A DNA stretch of 64,000 bases from Streptomyces zagrosensis (GCF_014203645.1 NZ_JACHJL010000003.1:124001-188000); one strand, 5' to 3'. Shown: positions 18,614 through 27,319, counted from the stretch's first letter. The notes: generated by a model from the letters alone, not told the origin. A program made the numbers and translations.

Positions 18614-18629
18614 TGTGGTGTAGACCTTA
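18614..18629 (+). promoter_or_regulatory. Weak second DasR-like site upstream of the solute-binding lipoprotein
   Basis: The core TGGTGTAGACC fits the DasR consensus, giving 11 of 16 matches over the full site. It lies about 95 bp before the GTG of the sugar-binding lipoprotein. The remaining 18175-18613 region between the divergent genes shows no gene. Confidence 0.35.
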
Positions 18630-18723
18630 GAGGGGGCGGCGGGGGAGACTCGCAACTCGTGTCGGAGAGTGACACTCCGGCAGATTCCGGCGGATGTTGA
18701 GAGCGCGAGGGTGGGTACTGGTT

Positions 18724-20001
18724 GTGCAGCGGCGGCGGTTCTTGAGTCTGACAGCGGCAGGGGCTGCGACAGCGACGATGGCCCCTACGCTCACCGCCTG
18801 TGGCAGCGGCTCGGGCTCAGATGATGTGCGGCTCAAACTGGTCGCGGCCGACTACGGCGACACCAGCGCCAACAGCTCCCTGAACTACTGGGGCGACCTG
18901 GCCCGCGCGTTCGAGACGAAGAACAGCGGCATCAAGATCGACGTCAGTGTTTACGCCTGGGCCGAGATCGATAAAAAGGTCGCCGAGATGATCGAGGCCG
19001 GCGACACCCCGGACCTGGTCCAGTTCGGCACCTACGCGGACTTCGCCGCCGCCGGCAAGCTCTACCGAGCCGACCAACTCCTGTCCATCCCCACCCAAGC
19101 CTCGTTCGTCTCCTCCATCGCGCACGCGGGCGAGGTGAAGCGCGTGCAGTACGCCATGCCCTTCGCCGCCAGCTCCCGGCTGCTCTTCTACAACAAGAAG
19201 CTCTTCGACCAGGCGGGCATCTTCGAGCCACCCACCGACTGGGACGAACTCCAGGCCGCGGCCGGCAAGCTCAAGGAAGCCGGGGTGAAGATCCCGTACG
19301 CGCTGCCGCTGGGCCGCGAGGAGGCCCAGGCCGAAACCCTGATGTGGCTGCTCAGCGGCGGCGGTGGCTACACCGATGGCAACAGCAGCTACACGCTCGA
19401 CTCGCAGGAGAACGTCGAGACCCTGGAGTGGCTGCGCGACGAACTGGTCGGCAAGGGCCTCATCGGGCCGCGCCCACCGGGCCGGGTCAACCGCCAGGAC
19501 GCCTTCAACGCCTTCACTCGCGGCGAGGTCGGCATGCTCAACGGCCACCCGACGCTGATGCAGCAGGCCACCGGGCACCGCATCGACTACCGCGTCGCGC
19601 CGCTGCCCGGGCGCAACGGCCCATCCCAGTCCACCATGGGCGTGGCCGACTGGATGATGGCCTTCAAGGAGAACGGCCACCGCGAGCAGATAGGTCGCTT
19701 CCTCGACTTCGTCTACAGCGAGCGCAACGTCGTGGGATTCGCCGGAAAGTACCGGCTGCCCCCGGTGACCGTGCAGGCCTCAGCGGCCATGCGCCGCGAT
19801 GACAAGTACAAGGACCTGTGGCAGTTCCTCGACGGTCTGGACACCGCGCAGTTTTACCCCTTCGACAAGACCTCTTGGACCAAGGTGTACGAGTCCATCC
19901 GCGAAAAGGTGGGCGACATGGTCATGAAGGGCAGCGACCCGGCGACGGTGCTCGGCGAGATCCAGCGCCAGGCCGAAGCCACGGAGAACGCGGCGCGTTA
20001 G
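18724..20001 (+). CDS. Extracellular solute-binding lipoprotein (ABC sugar uptake type)
   Basis: A 425-residue binding protein. The start is GTG 18724 (VQRRRFLSL), giving a short lipoprotein signal with lipobox LTAC before GSGSG. The mature part has the family 1 fold: NYWGDLARAFETKNSGIKIDVSVY, DTPDLVQFGTYADFA, ASSRLLFYNKKLFDQAGI and PTDWDELQAAAGKLKEAGV. It should capture a sugar for an ABC importer, yet no permease genes lie next to it, so it must share a transporter encoded elsewhere. Divergence from nagKA and a DasR-like half site suggest an amino-sugar ligand. Confidence 0.88.
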   Translation: MQRRRFLSLTAAGAATATMAPTLTACGSGSGSDDVRLKLVAADYGDTSANSSLNYWGDLARAFETKNSGIKIDVSVYAWAEIDKKVAEMIEAGDTPDLVQFGTYADFAAAGKLYRADQLLSIPTQASFVSSIAHAGEVKRVQYAMPFAASSRLLFYNKKLFDQAGIFEPPTDWDELQAAAGKLKEAGVKIPYALPLGREEAQAETLMWLLSGGGGYTDGNSSYTLDSQENVETLEWLRDELVGKGLIGPRPPGRVNRQDAFNAFTRGEVGMLNGHPTLMQQATGHRIDYRVAPLPGRNGPSQSTMGVADWMMAFKENGHREQIGRFLDFVYSERNVVGFAGKYRLPPVTVQASAAMRRDDKYKDLWQFLDGLDTAQFYPFDKTSWTKVYESIREKVGDMVMKGSDPATVLGEIQRQAEATENAAR

Positions 20002-20011
20002 GTTGGGCAGC

Positions 20012-20383
20012 GTGACACAGCCCGCCGAGCCCGACCCCACCTCGAACGGCTCCCCCTCCGATTCCGGCCCCCTCTCGAACGACCCGGCTGGCTCCGCCAC
20101 GGTGGACTCCGCCGCGGACGGCTCGGCTGCGGATGGCGGCGGTGGTGCCGCCGCCACGCATGGGCTTTCCGAGCGGGATCTGGCCGTGCTGGCCGCGGAG
20201 CGGCGCGGCTGGCCGGGGCCCGGCGCAAAGGAGCGGGCGATTCGGGAGCGGCTCGGCATCTCGCCCACCCGCTACTACCAGCTGCTCAACGCCCTGCTCG
20301 ACGACCCGCGCGCCCTGCGGCACGACCCTGTGACGGTCAACCGCCTCCGCCGCATACGCGAAGCCCGCCGCGCGCGTCGCTGA
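20012..20383 (+). CDS. DUF3263-type small DNA-binding-like protein
   Basis: A 123-residue protein from GTG 20012. The first 48 residues are low complexity (Ser, Asp, Gly, Ala). The C-terminal 70 residues match the actinobacterial DUF3263 pattern: LSERDLAVLAAERRGWPGPGAKE, then IRERLGISPTRYYQLLNALLDDP and an Arg-rich tail. The segment has helix-turn-helix character. It starts 10 bp after the lipoprotein stop, so co-transcription is likely. Function is unknown. Confidence 0.8.
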   Translation: MTQPAEPDPTSNGSPSDSGPLSNDPAGSATVDSAADGSAADGGGGAAATHGLSERDLAVLAAERRGWPGPGAKERAIRERLGISPTRYYQLLNALLDDPRALRHDPVTVNRLRRIREARRARR

Positions 20384-20419
20384 CGGCCCTGCGGTCCCAT
20401 CGGCGCTGCCGGCCCTATC

Positions 20420-20485
20420 GGCTGTGGTGGCTGTGGTGGCTGTGGTGGCTGTGGTGGCTGTGTTGGTCGTGTTGGTCGTGTTGCG
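20420..20485. repeat. 9-bp tandem repeat between two genes
   Basis: Four near-perfect copies of GGCTGTGGT are followed by degenerate GTTGGTCGT copies. It lies in the 242-bp gap before otsB. No coding function is supported. Confidence 0.8.
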
Positions 20486-20625
20486 CCCATCAGTCCCACC
20501 GGCAGTCCCACGAGCGGCCCCGTTTGCAGCCCCACTGGCCGGCTCGCCCCGCGCCAGCCGGCCGGTATCCGCCGTTTCGCCGCACCGGCTCCGGCGTGGC
20601 CGGCCGGCCCCGGTATGGTCGCCGC

Positions 20626-21456
20626 ATGGGCATCCCCGTCCCCTCCACCGCCGCGGGCCGCGATGGCCTCGCCGCGCTCCTTGAGCGACCCGAACGGGCC
20701 GTCATCGCACTCGACTTCGACGGCACGCTCGCCGAGATCGTGCCCGACCCGGATCAGGCCCGCGCCCACCCCGCCGCCGTGCCCGCGCTGGCCGCGATCG
20801 CGCCGCTGGTCGGCACGGTCCTCGTCCTCACCGGCCGCCCGGCCGGGGTCGCGGTCCGCTACGGCGGCTTCGCCGACGTGCCAGGGCTTGAACACCTCGT
20901 CGTACTCGGCCACTACGGCGCCGAGCGTTGGGACGCGGCCAGCGGCGCACTACACACCCCCGAGCCCCATCCGGGCGTGGCCGCCGCGCGGGCCGAGCTG
21001 CCCGACGTACTTCGCGCGACCGTTGCCGCGCAGGGCGCCTCGCTGGAGGACAAGGGGCGCGCCATCGCCGTCCACACCCGCCGGGCCACCGATCCGCAGG
21101 CAGCGTTCGATGCGCTCCGCGCGCCCCTGCACGCGCTCGCCGCCCGGCACGCACTCATCGTGGAACCAGGCCGCCTCGTGCTAGAGCTGCGCCCGCCCGG
21201 CATGGACAAGGGCGTGGCGCTCGCACAGTTCGTACGGGATGTGAACGCGGAGACCGTGTTGTACGCGGGCGATGACCTGGGCGACCTCGCGGCCTTCGGG
21301 ACCGTGGAACAGCGCAGGTCAAACGGCCAGCCGGGGCTTTTGGTGTGCAGTGGGAGCGCGGAGGTCACCGAGTTGGCGGACCGGGCCGACCTGGTGGTGG
21401 AAGGCCCGCGCGGCGTGATCGACCTGCTGTCGGCCCTGGCGGGCGCACTGCGCTGA
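20626..21456 (+). CDS. otsB: Trehalose-6-phosphate phosphatase
   Basis: A 276-residue HAD-superfamily phosphatase that converts trehalose-6-phosphate to trehalose. Motif I is ALDFDGTLAEI (nucleophile Asp and acid/base Asp), motif II VLVLTGRP, and motif IV LYAGDDLGDLAAF. The LEDKGRAIAVHTR segment and MDKGVALAQF are typical of OtsB. The start at ATG 20626 is chosen because upstream in-frame sequence is repeat-derived. It converges on otsA, which supplies its substrate; the two are therefore not one operon. Confidence 0.92.
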   Translation: MGIPVPSTAAGRDGLAALLERPERAVIALDFDGTLAEIVPDPDQARAHPAAVPALAAIAPLVGTVLVLTGRPAGVAVRYGGFADVPGLEHLVVLGHYGAERWDAASGALHTPEPHPGVAAARAELPDVLRATVAAQGASLEDKGRAIAVHTRRATDPQAAFDALRAPLHALAARHALIVEPGRLVLELRPPGMDKGVALAQFVRDVNAETVLYAGDDLGDLAAFGTVEQRRSNGQPGLLVCSGSAEVTELADRADLVVEGPRGVIDLLSALAGALR

Positions 21457-21530
21457 CCCGCGCGGGCGTCTCGCGTCGCGCGGGCGCCGCGCGCCCCGGC
21501 GCCTTCGGCCAGCCTTGGCGTTGGTCAGCC

Positions 21531-21558
21531 GCGGCCCCCAGCCGGAGCCGGGGGCCGC
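21531..21558. terminator. Bidirectional terminator between otsB and otsA
   Basis: GCGGCCCCC and GGGGGCCGC form a 9-bp stem with a 10-nt loop. It sits in the gap between the convergent trehalose genes, ending just before the otsA stop. Confidence 0.65.
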
Positions 21559-21563
21559 GCGAG

Positions 21564-23246
21564 CTAGCCGCCCAGCGCCCGCAACTGGGCCAGGAACCAT
21601 GCCTGGGGTGGCAGGGCCGTGGCCGCTGCCGCCAGCCGCTTTGTACGCTCGGCGCGCTCGCCCCGGTCCATCAGCAGTGCCTCGTGCAGCGCGCGTGCCG
21701 TCGCCTCGATGTCGTACGGGTTGACCGTCAGTGCGTCATCGGCCAGTTCGGCGTATGCCCCGGCCTCCCGCGAAAGGACCAGCACACAGCCCTCTTCCGA
21801 GACGACCGGAACCTCCTTGGCCACCAGGTTCATGCCGTCCCTGATCGGGTTGACCAGCGCCACATCGGCGATCCGATACGCGGCGAGGGAGCGCGCGAAG
21901 TCGTCCTTGACGTGCAGCACCATCGGCTGCCAGCCCGCCGTTGCGAACGTGTCGTTGATCTGGTCGGCGACCCGCTGCACCTCCGCGGTGTACTCCCGGT
22001 ACACCGCGAGGTCCTGCCGCGAGGGGTAGGCGAAGGCGACGTGCACGACCCGCTCGCGCCACTCGGGATGGTCCGTGAGCAGTCGCCGGTAGGCGTGGAG
22101 GCCGCGCACGATGTTCTTGGACAACTCCGTACGGTCCACGCGGACGATGACCTTCCGCCTACCAGCGGCCTCCGCACCGCTGTTCGGTCCGCCGCTGTTC
22201 GGTTGGCCGCCTGTCGTGGGTTGGCCGTCGATCTGCTCGCGAAGCGCGCTACGGCGTTCCTCGACATCATCGGCCCACGACCGGCTACGGAGAAACTCCG
22301 CGTCCGCGCCCAGACCGTGCACCCCAAGCCGCGTCGTCCGCCCGTCCAGGGTGACGGCGAACTCGCCCGTCTCCTCATGCCGCGTGACGCGCGCGCCGAG
22401 CACCCGTACGCAGCAATCCGCGAACGCCTCGGCCCAGCGTGCGGTCAAGAACCCCGCGCGGTCGCCGCCGAGAATGCCGCGCAACACGGCCTCGGCGATG
22501 TCATCCGGCAGTAGCCGGTAGTAGTCCGGCGGGGCCCACGGCGTGTGTGAGAAGTGGCCAATGCGCAGGTCGGGGCGGCGCTCGCGGAGCAGCGCGGGGA
22601 CCAGCGTCAGGTGGTAGTCCTGCACCAGGACGATCGCGCCCGGCGCCGCCTCGCGTGCGAGCGCGTCAGCGAACGCGGCGTTGTACGTCTCGTAGGCGGC
22701 CCACTCCCGTCGAAACGCGTCATCAAAAACAGGCTCAAAAGGCGTCTGGTACAGCAGATGGTGGATGAACCACAGCACGGAGTTGGCGACGCCGTTGTAC
22801 GCGGCGGCGAAGACCTCCGGCTCGATGTCCAGCATCCGAACCCGCTGGCCACCGCTGTCGGCGGTGTCGAGCAGCGCACCGGCCTGACCGCCGGGGTTCG
22901 GGTCGCCCTGGCGGTGTGCGGTCGGTGGTTGGCTGCGGGCCGCGGCCTGCCGGACCGCTTCGCGGTCGCCGTCGCCGAGTGCGGCGCAGACCCACACCGC
23001 GTTCGCGTCGGCGCCGATCGCGGAGAGGCCGGAGACCAGCCCGCCGCCGCCGCGCTTGGCGGTCAAGGCGGGTGGCTTGTCGGGGGCGCCGGCTTCCGGT
23101 GTTCGCAAGGGCGAACGCGCTGACGGCGACGCCAGCGCATAGGAAACGGGACCGCGGTTCGACGCGACCAGGACCTGGGCGCCAGGCGCTGGGTCAGCAC
23201 CTGGCACGCGGTCGGCGGCGTCCTGCTCAGAGTGCGCGGAGACCAT
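21564..23246 (-). CDS. otsA: Trehalose-6-phosphate synthase
   Basis: A 560-residue GT20 glucosyltransferase joining UDP- or GDP-glucose to glucose-6-phosphate. Motifs include VLVASNRGPVSY, the RGGGGLVSGLSAI glucose-6-phosphate loop, NSVLWFIHHLLYQ, VLVQDYHLTLVPALLRE, HFSHTPWAPPDYYRLLP, the VDRTELSKNIVRGLHAY nucleotide site and DVALVNPIRDGMNLVAKE. Compared with E. coli OtsA it has Gly/Asn/Pro insertions (about residues 100-125 and 345-360), common in Streptomyces copies. It is followed by otsB on the opposite strand and preceded by a glucosyl-phosphoglycerate synthase gene, so this locus is devoted to compatible solutes. Confidence 0.93.
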   Translation of the reverse strand: MVSAHSEQDAADRVPGADPAPGAQVLVASNRGPVSYALASPSARSPLRTPEAGAPDKPPALTAKRGGGGLVSGLSAIGADANAVWVCAALGDGDREAVRQAAARSQPPTAHRQGDPNPGGQAGALLDTADSGGQRVRMLDIEPEVFAAAYNGVANSVLWFIHHLLYQTPFEPVFDDAFRREWAAYETYNAAFADALAREAAPGAIVLVQDYHLTLVPALLRERRPDLRIGHFSHTPWAPPDYYRLLPDDIAEAVLRGILGGDRAGFLTARWAEAFADCCVRVLGARVTRHEETGEFAVTLDGRTTRLGVHGLGADAEFLRSRSWADDVEERRSALREQIDGQPTTGGQPNSGGPNSGAEAAGRRKVIVRVDRTELSKNIVRGLHAYRRLLTDHPEWRERVVHVAFAYPSRQDLAVYREYTAEVQRVADQINDTFATAGWQPMVLHVKDDFARSLAAYRIADVALVNPIRDGMNLVAKEVPVVSEEGCVLVLSREAGAYAELADDALTVNPYDIEATARALHEALLMDRGERAERTKRLAAAATALPPQAWFLAQLRALGG

Positions 23247-23366
23247 GTCGCGAGCCTAGCCAGTGCCGGAACCGATCAAACGTACGGACGCGTCACATTC
23301 CACCCGCTCGGACCGCTCCCGCTGCGCTGCCTTCGGGTTGCACGCTGATGCCGCGGATGGCGTCGG

Positions 23367-24440
23367 TTACGCCGCCCAGCGCTCCGCGTACTCCTGGATT
23401 TCGATCATCGGGGGCCGCTCCTCGGTGTCCACGGTGTGGGTGCGGGGCTCGAAGCCACCGTCCGCGCCGCGCGCGAACTGGGTGAGTCGCGGACGGATCA
23501 AGTGGCCCCGAGTGAGCCGGAGTTGGGCCGTACGGTAGATCGCCGCCGCCATCCGGCCGAGCGCCTGGCCGTCCTGGTGGCGATGCTTGCGTACGCCGAC
23601 GTCCACCTGTGCGAGCGCATCGAGCCCCACCGTGTGCAGGGCGTCCACCAGCAGGCCGAGTTCCACGCCGTAGCCGACCGGAAACGGCAGCCGCTCAAGG
23701 AGCGCACGGCGCGCCGCGTACTCGCCGCCCAGTGGCTGGACGAAGCCGGCGAGCTGGGGCCAGTGGAGGTTGAGCAGTGGCCGCGCGACCAGCTCGGTCA
23801 CCCGGCCGCCCTGTCCGATGGGCCCGATCCCGCCCACCGCGCTGTCACTCGCGGCAGCGGCAGCGGCACCATTCGTACTAGCTACCGCACCGGCACCGTC
23901 TACACCGGCACCGGCACCGTTTTCGGGTGGGCTGCCGCTGTCCAGCGGGTACAGCGGTCGGTCGTACATCGCCTTCACCAACTGTGTCTCCGGGTGCGTC
24001 AGCAGCGGGCCGACGATCCCCGAGACGAAGGCGGAGGAGAAATCTCGCAGGTCAGCGTCCACAAAGCACACGATGTCGCCGCTGGTGGCCAGGAGTGACC
24101 GCCACAGCACCTCGCCCTTGCCCGGCACGGCCGGTATCCGAGGAAGCAGGCTGTCGCGGTGCACCACGCGCGCCCCCGCGGCGCCGGCGACCGCGGCCGT
24201 ACGGTCCGTCGAGCCGGAGTCGAGCACCACCAGCTCATCGACCAGCGGCGCGGCCAGCATCAGGTCCCGGCGGATGGCGGCGACGATGGCACCGACCGTC
24301 GCCTCCTCGTTGAGCGCGGGCAGCACCACGCTGACGCTGTTCCCGCCGGCTCGCTTCGCCGCGAGGAGTTGGTCGAGCGACGGTCGGTCGGCAGCGGACC
24401 AAGACCGGCTGCTCAGCCAGCGCTCCACCTCTTCCAGCAC
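23367..24440 (-). CDS. gpgS: Glucosyl-3-phosphoglycerate synthase-like GT2 glycosyltransferase
   Basis: A 357-residue family 2/81 glycosyltransferase, probably making glucosyl-3-phosphoglycerate, the precursor of glucosylglycerate and methylglucose polysaccharides. The start is GTG 24440, seven bases after AAAGGAG. Motifs are VSVVLPALNEEATVG, VDELVVLDSGSTDRT, the GKGEVLWRSL donor loop, CFVDADLRDF (metal-binding DAD) and QLVKAMYDRPLYP. A low-complexity insertion of about 45 residues (Gly, Ala, Asn) interrupts the domain before VTELVARPLLNLHWPQL. The C-terminal GYGVELGLLVD and HRHQDGQALGRMA fit GpgS. The reaction is inferred from family resemblance. Confidence 0.8.
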   Translation of the reverse strand: MLEEVERWLSSRSWSAADRPSLDQLLAAKRAGGNSVSVVLPALNEEATVGAIVAAIRRDLMLAAPLVDELVVLDSGSTDRTAAVAGAAGARVVHRDSLLPRIPAVPGKGEVLWRSLLATSGDIVCFVDADLRDFSSAFVSGIVGPLLTHPETQLVKAMYDRPLYPLDSGSPPENGAGAGVDGAGAVASTNGAAAAAASDSAVGGIGPIGQGGRVTELVARPLLNLHWPQLAGFVQPLGGEYAARRALLERLPFPVGYGVELGLLVDALHTVGLDALAQVDVGVRKHRHQDGQALGRMAAAIYRTAQLRLTRGHLIRPRLTQFARGADGGFEPRTHTVDTEERPPMIEIQEYAERWAA

Positions 24441-24616
24441 CTGCGTGACTCCTTTGCGCGCCGAGCGGCGCTCGATGTTACGTTCATCTCGTGGTTCGGA
24501 CGCCCCTCTCGGGCGTCCCAACCTTCAGTTACAGTCTTGAACAACGCGGATGGCCCTCGCATGCCGGGGTCATCTCGCAAACAAACGCCTGGCTCCAAGG
24601 AGCCGGTGCCATACCG

Positions 24617-24751
24617 CTCATCCAGAGGGGCAGAGGGATACGGCCCGTTGAAGCCCCGGCAACCCTCCAGCCGGTTTCTCGCTCCGCGAGGCTCCCGGTG
24701 GGGAAGGTGCCAATTCCGTCTCGTGGCGAAATGCGTCGCGGGGAAGATGAG
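24617..24751 (+). promoter_or_regulatory. SAM-I (S-box) riboswitch upstream of thrC
   Basis: The conserved S-box core is easy to read: CCAGAGGGGCAGAGGGATAC, then GGCCCGTTGAAGCCCCGGCA, a P3 hairpin around TTTCTCGCTCCGCGAGG, and GGTGCCAATTCC. P4 is CGTGGCG/CGTCGCG (24722-24728 with 24734-24740). P1 closes as CTCATC (24617-24622) with GATGAG (24746-24751). The P1 3' strand overlaps the GAGGAG that could serve as the thrC Shine-Dalgarno. Ligand binding would then block translation. High S-adenosylmethionine would lower threonine synthase, presumably redirecting homoserine-phosphate flux. Confidence 0.9.
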
Positions 24752-24770
24752 GAGAAAGGGCCTCGCCTCC

Positions 24771-26099
24771 ATGGCTGTGCAAGTCACTGAAAGCCCCAAG
24801 GGCACCGCTGTTCCCACCGCCCCGGTCACGCCCGCCGCGTCGGGTCCGGTGGATCTTGGTCCCGCCGCCGCCCTGTCCTGCCGCGAGTGCGGTCAGCGCT
24901 TTGACCTCGGACCGATCTTCGCCTGTGCGGAGTGTTTCGGGCCGCTGGAGGTGGCGTACGACCTGCCGACCGGCGACCCGCATGCGTTGCGCCAGCGCAT
25001 CGAGGCCGGCCCGAACAACATCTGGCGGTACGCCCCGCTGCTGCCGGTGCCCGCGGACGTTGCGGCCAAGCCCAACCTGAACCCCGGCCTCACCAAGCTC
25101 GTCCAAGCCGACCGGCTCGCCCGTGAGCTCGGCGTCACCGGCGGCCTGTACGTCAAGGACGACTCGGGCAACCCCACGCACTCCTTCAAGGACCGGGTCG
25201 TGGCCATCGCCGTCGAGGCGGCCCGCGCCTTCGGCTTCACCACCCTGTCCTGCTCGTCAACTGGCAACCTGGCCGGCGCGGTTGGCGCCGCAGCCGCCCG
25301 GGCGGGCTTTCGCTCCTGCGTGTTCATCCCGCATGACCTGGAGGCGGGCAAGGTCGTCATGGCCGCGGTCTACGGTGGCGAACTGGTCGGCATCGAGGGC
25401 ACGTACGACGACGTCAACCGGTTCTGTAGCGAGCTGATCGGCGACCCGCTGGGCGAGGGCTGGGGCTTCGTCAACGTCAATCTGCGCCCGTACTACGGCG
25501 AGGGCTCCAAGACGCTCGCGTACGAGATCTGCGAACAGCTCGGTTGGGAGATCCCGGACCAGATCGTCATTCCGGTCGCCTCCGGATCGCAGCTCACGAA
25601 GATCGACAAGGGTCTGAAGGAGCTGATCAAGCTCGGCCTGGTCGAGGACAAGCCGTACAAGATCTTCGGCGCGCAGGCCGAGGGCTGCTCGCCGGTCTCC
25701 CGCGCCTTCAAGGACGGGCATGATGTCGTACGGCCGGTGAAGCCCGACACCATCGCCAAGTCGCTGGCCATCGGAAATCCGGCTGACGGCCCGTATGTGC
25801 TGGACATCGCGCGGCGTACCGGGGGAGCGGTCGAGGACGTCAACGACGAGCAGGTGGTCGAGGCGATCAAGCTCCTGGCCCGTACGGAAGGCATTTTCGC
25901 GGAGACGGCGGGCGGGGTGACGGTCGGCGTCACGCGAAAGCTCATCGAGTCCGGGCAGCTCGACCCGACCCTGACGACCGTCGTCCTCAACACCGGTGAT
26001 GGCTTGAAGACGCTGGACGCCGTGGCACCCACGACGGGGCCCACGGCGACGATCAAGCCGAGCATCGACGCGTTTCGCGCGGCGGGCCTGGCGAGCTGA
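24771..26099 (+). CDS. thrC: Threonine synthase
   Basis: A 442-residue PLP enzyme converting O-phosphohomoserine to threonine. The N-terminal region carries a CRECGQRFDLGPIFACAECF zinc-ribbon-like segment, usual for this class. The PLP lysine lies in SGNPTHSFKDRVVA, the phosphate-binding loop in SCSSTGNLAGAVGAAAA, and later IPVASGSQLTKIDKG and GIFAETAGGVTVGV. The start ATG 24771 follows the SAM riboswitch by 19 nt; the long upstream open frame is not coding. It is followed 98 bp later by a CysO-like gene. Confidence 0.95.
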   Translation: MAVQVTESPKGTAVPTAPVTPAASGPVDLGPAAALSCRECGQRFDLGPIFACAECFGPLEVAYDLPTGDPHALRQRIEAGPNNIWRYAPLLPVPADVAAKPNLNPGLTKLVQADRLARELGVTGGLYVKDDSGNPTHSFKDRVVAIAVEAARAFGFTTLSCSSTGNLAGAVGAAAARAGFRSCVFIPHDLEAGKVVMAAVYGGELVGIEGTYDDVNRFCSELIGDPLGEGWGFVNVNLRPYYGEGSKTLAYEICEQLGWEIPDQIVIPVASGSQLTKIDKGLKELIKLGLVEDKPYKIFGAQAEGCSPVSRAFKDGHDVVRPVKPDTIAKSLAIGNPADGPYVLDIARRTGGAVEDVNDEQVVEAIKLLARTEGIFAETAGGVTVGVTRKLIESGQLDPTLTTVVLNTGDGLKTLDAVAPTTGPTATIKPSIDAFRAAGLAS

Positions 26100-26197
26100 C
26101 GTCAGCCACTGGCGCCACCGCAAGCGCCTGAGTAGCAAGCGATCAGTACGCGACAGCAAGCTTCCACCCCAGCTCTTTCATGAAGGTGATACCCCCT

Positions 26198-26473
26198 ATG
26201 AGCGTCAACGTTCGCATTCCGACCATTCTGCGCACCTACACCGGCGGCAAGGCCGAGGTCAGCGCCGAGGGTGCGACCCTCGGCGAGGTGCTGGCGGACC
26301 TGGAGAAGAGCCACCAGGGCATCGCCGCGCGGGTGCTTGACGATGAGGGAAAGCTGCGCCGCTTTGTCAACGTGTACGTCAACGATGACGATGTGCGCTT
26401 CGACAACGGGCTTGAGACGGCGACGCCTGACGGTGCCGGCATTTCGATCATTCCGGCGGTCGCCGGAGGCTGA
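26198..26473 (+). CDS. CysO/MoaD/ThiS-like sulfur carrier protein
   Basis: A 91-residue ubiquitin-fold protein ending in AVAGG, the Gly-Gly tail that is thiocarboxylated. The sequence closely follows mycobacterial CysO: VNVRIPTILRTYTGGKAEVSA, LGEVLADLEKSHQGI and RFVNVYVNDDDVRF. CysO-thiocarboxylate supplies sulfide to O-phosphoserine in the CysM pathway of cysteine synthesis. No cysM or mec gene is adjacent here; the partner is thrC, which acts on a related phosphorylated amino acid. The start ATG 26198 follows an AAGGTGAT ribosome site. Confidence 0.85.
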   Translation: MSVNVRIPTILRTYTGGKAEVSAEGATLGEVLADLEKSHQGIAARVLDDEGKLRRFVNVYVNDDDVRFDNGLETATPDGAGISIIPAVAGG

Positions 26474-26501
26474 CCGGTTCGTTCCGCTTCGCCAGATGGC
26501 T

Positions 26502-26540
26502 GAATTGCCCCGTCCGCAGGAAATTCGGACGGGGCAATTC
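26502..26540. terminator. Terminator after the sulfur-carrier gene
   Basis: Perfect 15-bp arms GAATTGCCCCGTCCG and CGGACGGGGCAATTC are separated by 9 nt. It ends the thrC-cysO transcription unit. Confidence 0.88.
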
Positions 26541-26924
26541 CGCTTTAAGAACCGGGATACAGTTGGGCTTGATCCCCCCTCGCTTCCCACGGGCATGTGC
26601 GCCGAGCGCATAGTGGGAACCCGTCAAAATGCGCGTGAAATGTGGACATGATTTGTCGGGTTGATCCCGCCATGTCCGGCCCGACTTGACCAGCAATCAC
26701 CGGAAATCTCCCTGTGGCGCCTATGAGGCATGCCCAGAATTCTCGTCCGATTGACCTGTTGCTCTGGGCATCTGGGCAGATACATTCAGCGGCGGTCAAC
26801 GCGTTCCGGCGCACGCCCCTCGGGGTTCCCCATGCCGAAGGTAAGGGGTTTCTCGTGGGGTGAGGTCTGACCCGGGTCCGCGGAGTGCGGTCCTGCGCAA
26901 GGGCCAGCAATAGGGGAGTTAGGA
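26541..26924. other. Long leader/promoter region of the cold-shock gene
   Basis: No gene is supported in these 384 bases. GGGGAGTTAGGAATG at the end supplies the ribosome site. Cold-shock mRNAs often have structured leaders, but I can point to no specific element beyond short GC hairpins such as CGCACGCCCCTCGGGG. Confidence 0.5.
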
Positions 26925-27128
26925 ATGGCTCAGGGCACCGTCAAGTGGTTCAACGCGGAGAAGGGGTACGGCTTCATCGCGGTCGACGGTGGTGCGGACG
27001 TGTTCGTCCACTACAGCGCGATCCAGATGGACGGTTACCGCACCCTTGAGGAAGGCCAGCGGGTCGAGTTCGAGATCTCGCAGGGCCAGAAGGGACCGCA
27101 GGCGGACATGGTCCGTGTGGCCGGCTGA
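26925..27128 (+). CDS. Cold-shock domain protein (CspA/ScoF family)
   Basis: A 67-residue single OB-fold protein with both RNP motifs: KGYGFIAV (RNP1) and VFVHYSAIQ (RNP2). It begins [18 protein letters not shown], as Streptomyces ScoF/SC 7.0 proteins do. It should act as an RNA chaperone melting mRNA structure. It has its own terminator 24 bp after the stop and lies between the sulfur-carrier gene and groEL2, the same order as around S. coelicolor SCO4295. Confidence 0.95.
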   Translation: MAQGTVKWFNAEKGYGFIAVDGGADVFVHYSAIQMDGYRTLEEGQRVEFEISQGQKGPQADMVRVAG

Positions 27129-27151
27129 GCGCCGACCGACTGCGCGCGAAT

Positions 27152-27190
27152 GAAGGGCCCGCACCCTCGGCAGGGGGGTGCGGGCCCTTC
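27152..27190. terminator. Terminator of the cold-shock gene
   Basis: Fifteen-base arms GAAGGGCCCGCACCC and GGGTGCGGGCCCTTC with a 9-nt loop. Confidence 0.88.
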
Positions 27191-27319
27191 GCGTGTCCGG
27201 TCGGTGGCTGCCGTGGACTCGTGGCGGGCTGGGGCGTAAGTGGGAGAAGGCTGGTGTGCCGGCATGTAAGGGCAGGTGCCAGGGTCGTGGCCGGCACGCA
27301 TACGGCTGGAGCACGGCGA

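Noticed and set aside
24159..24770. N-terminal extension of the threonine synthase frame
   Set aside because: It runs antisense through the glycosyltransferase gene and then through the riboswitch; the conserved protein starts at 24771.
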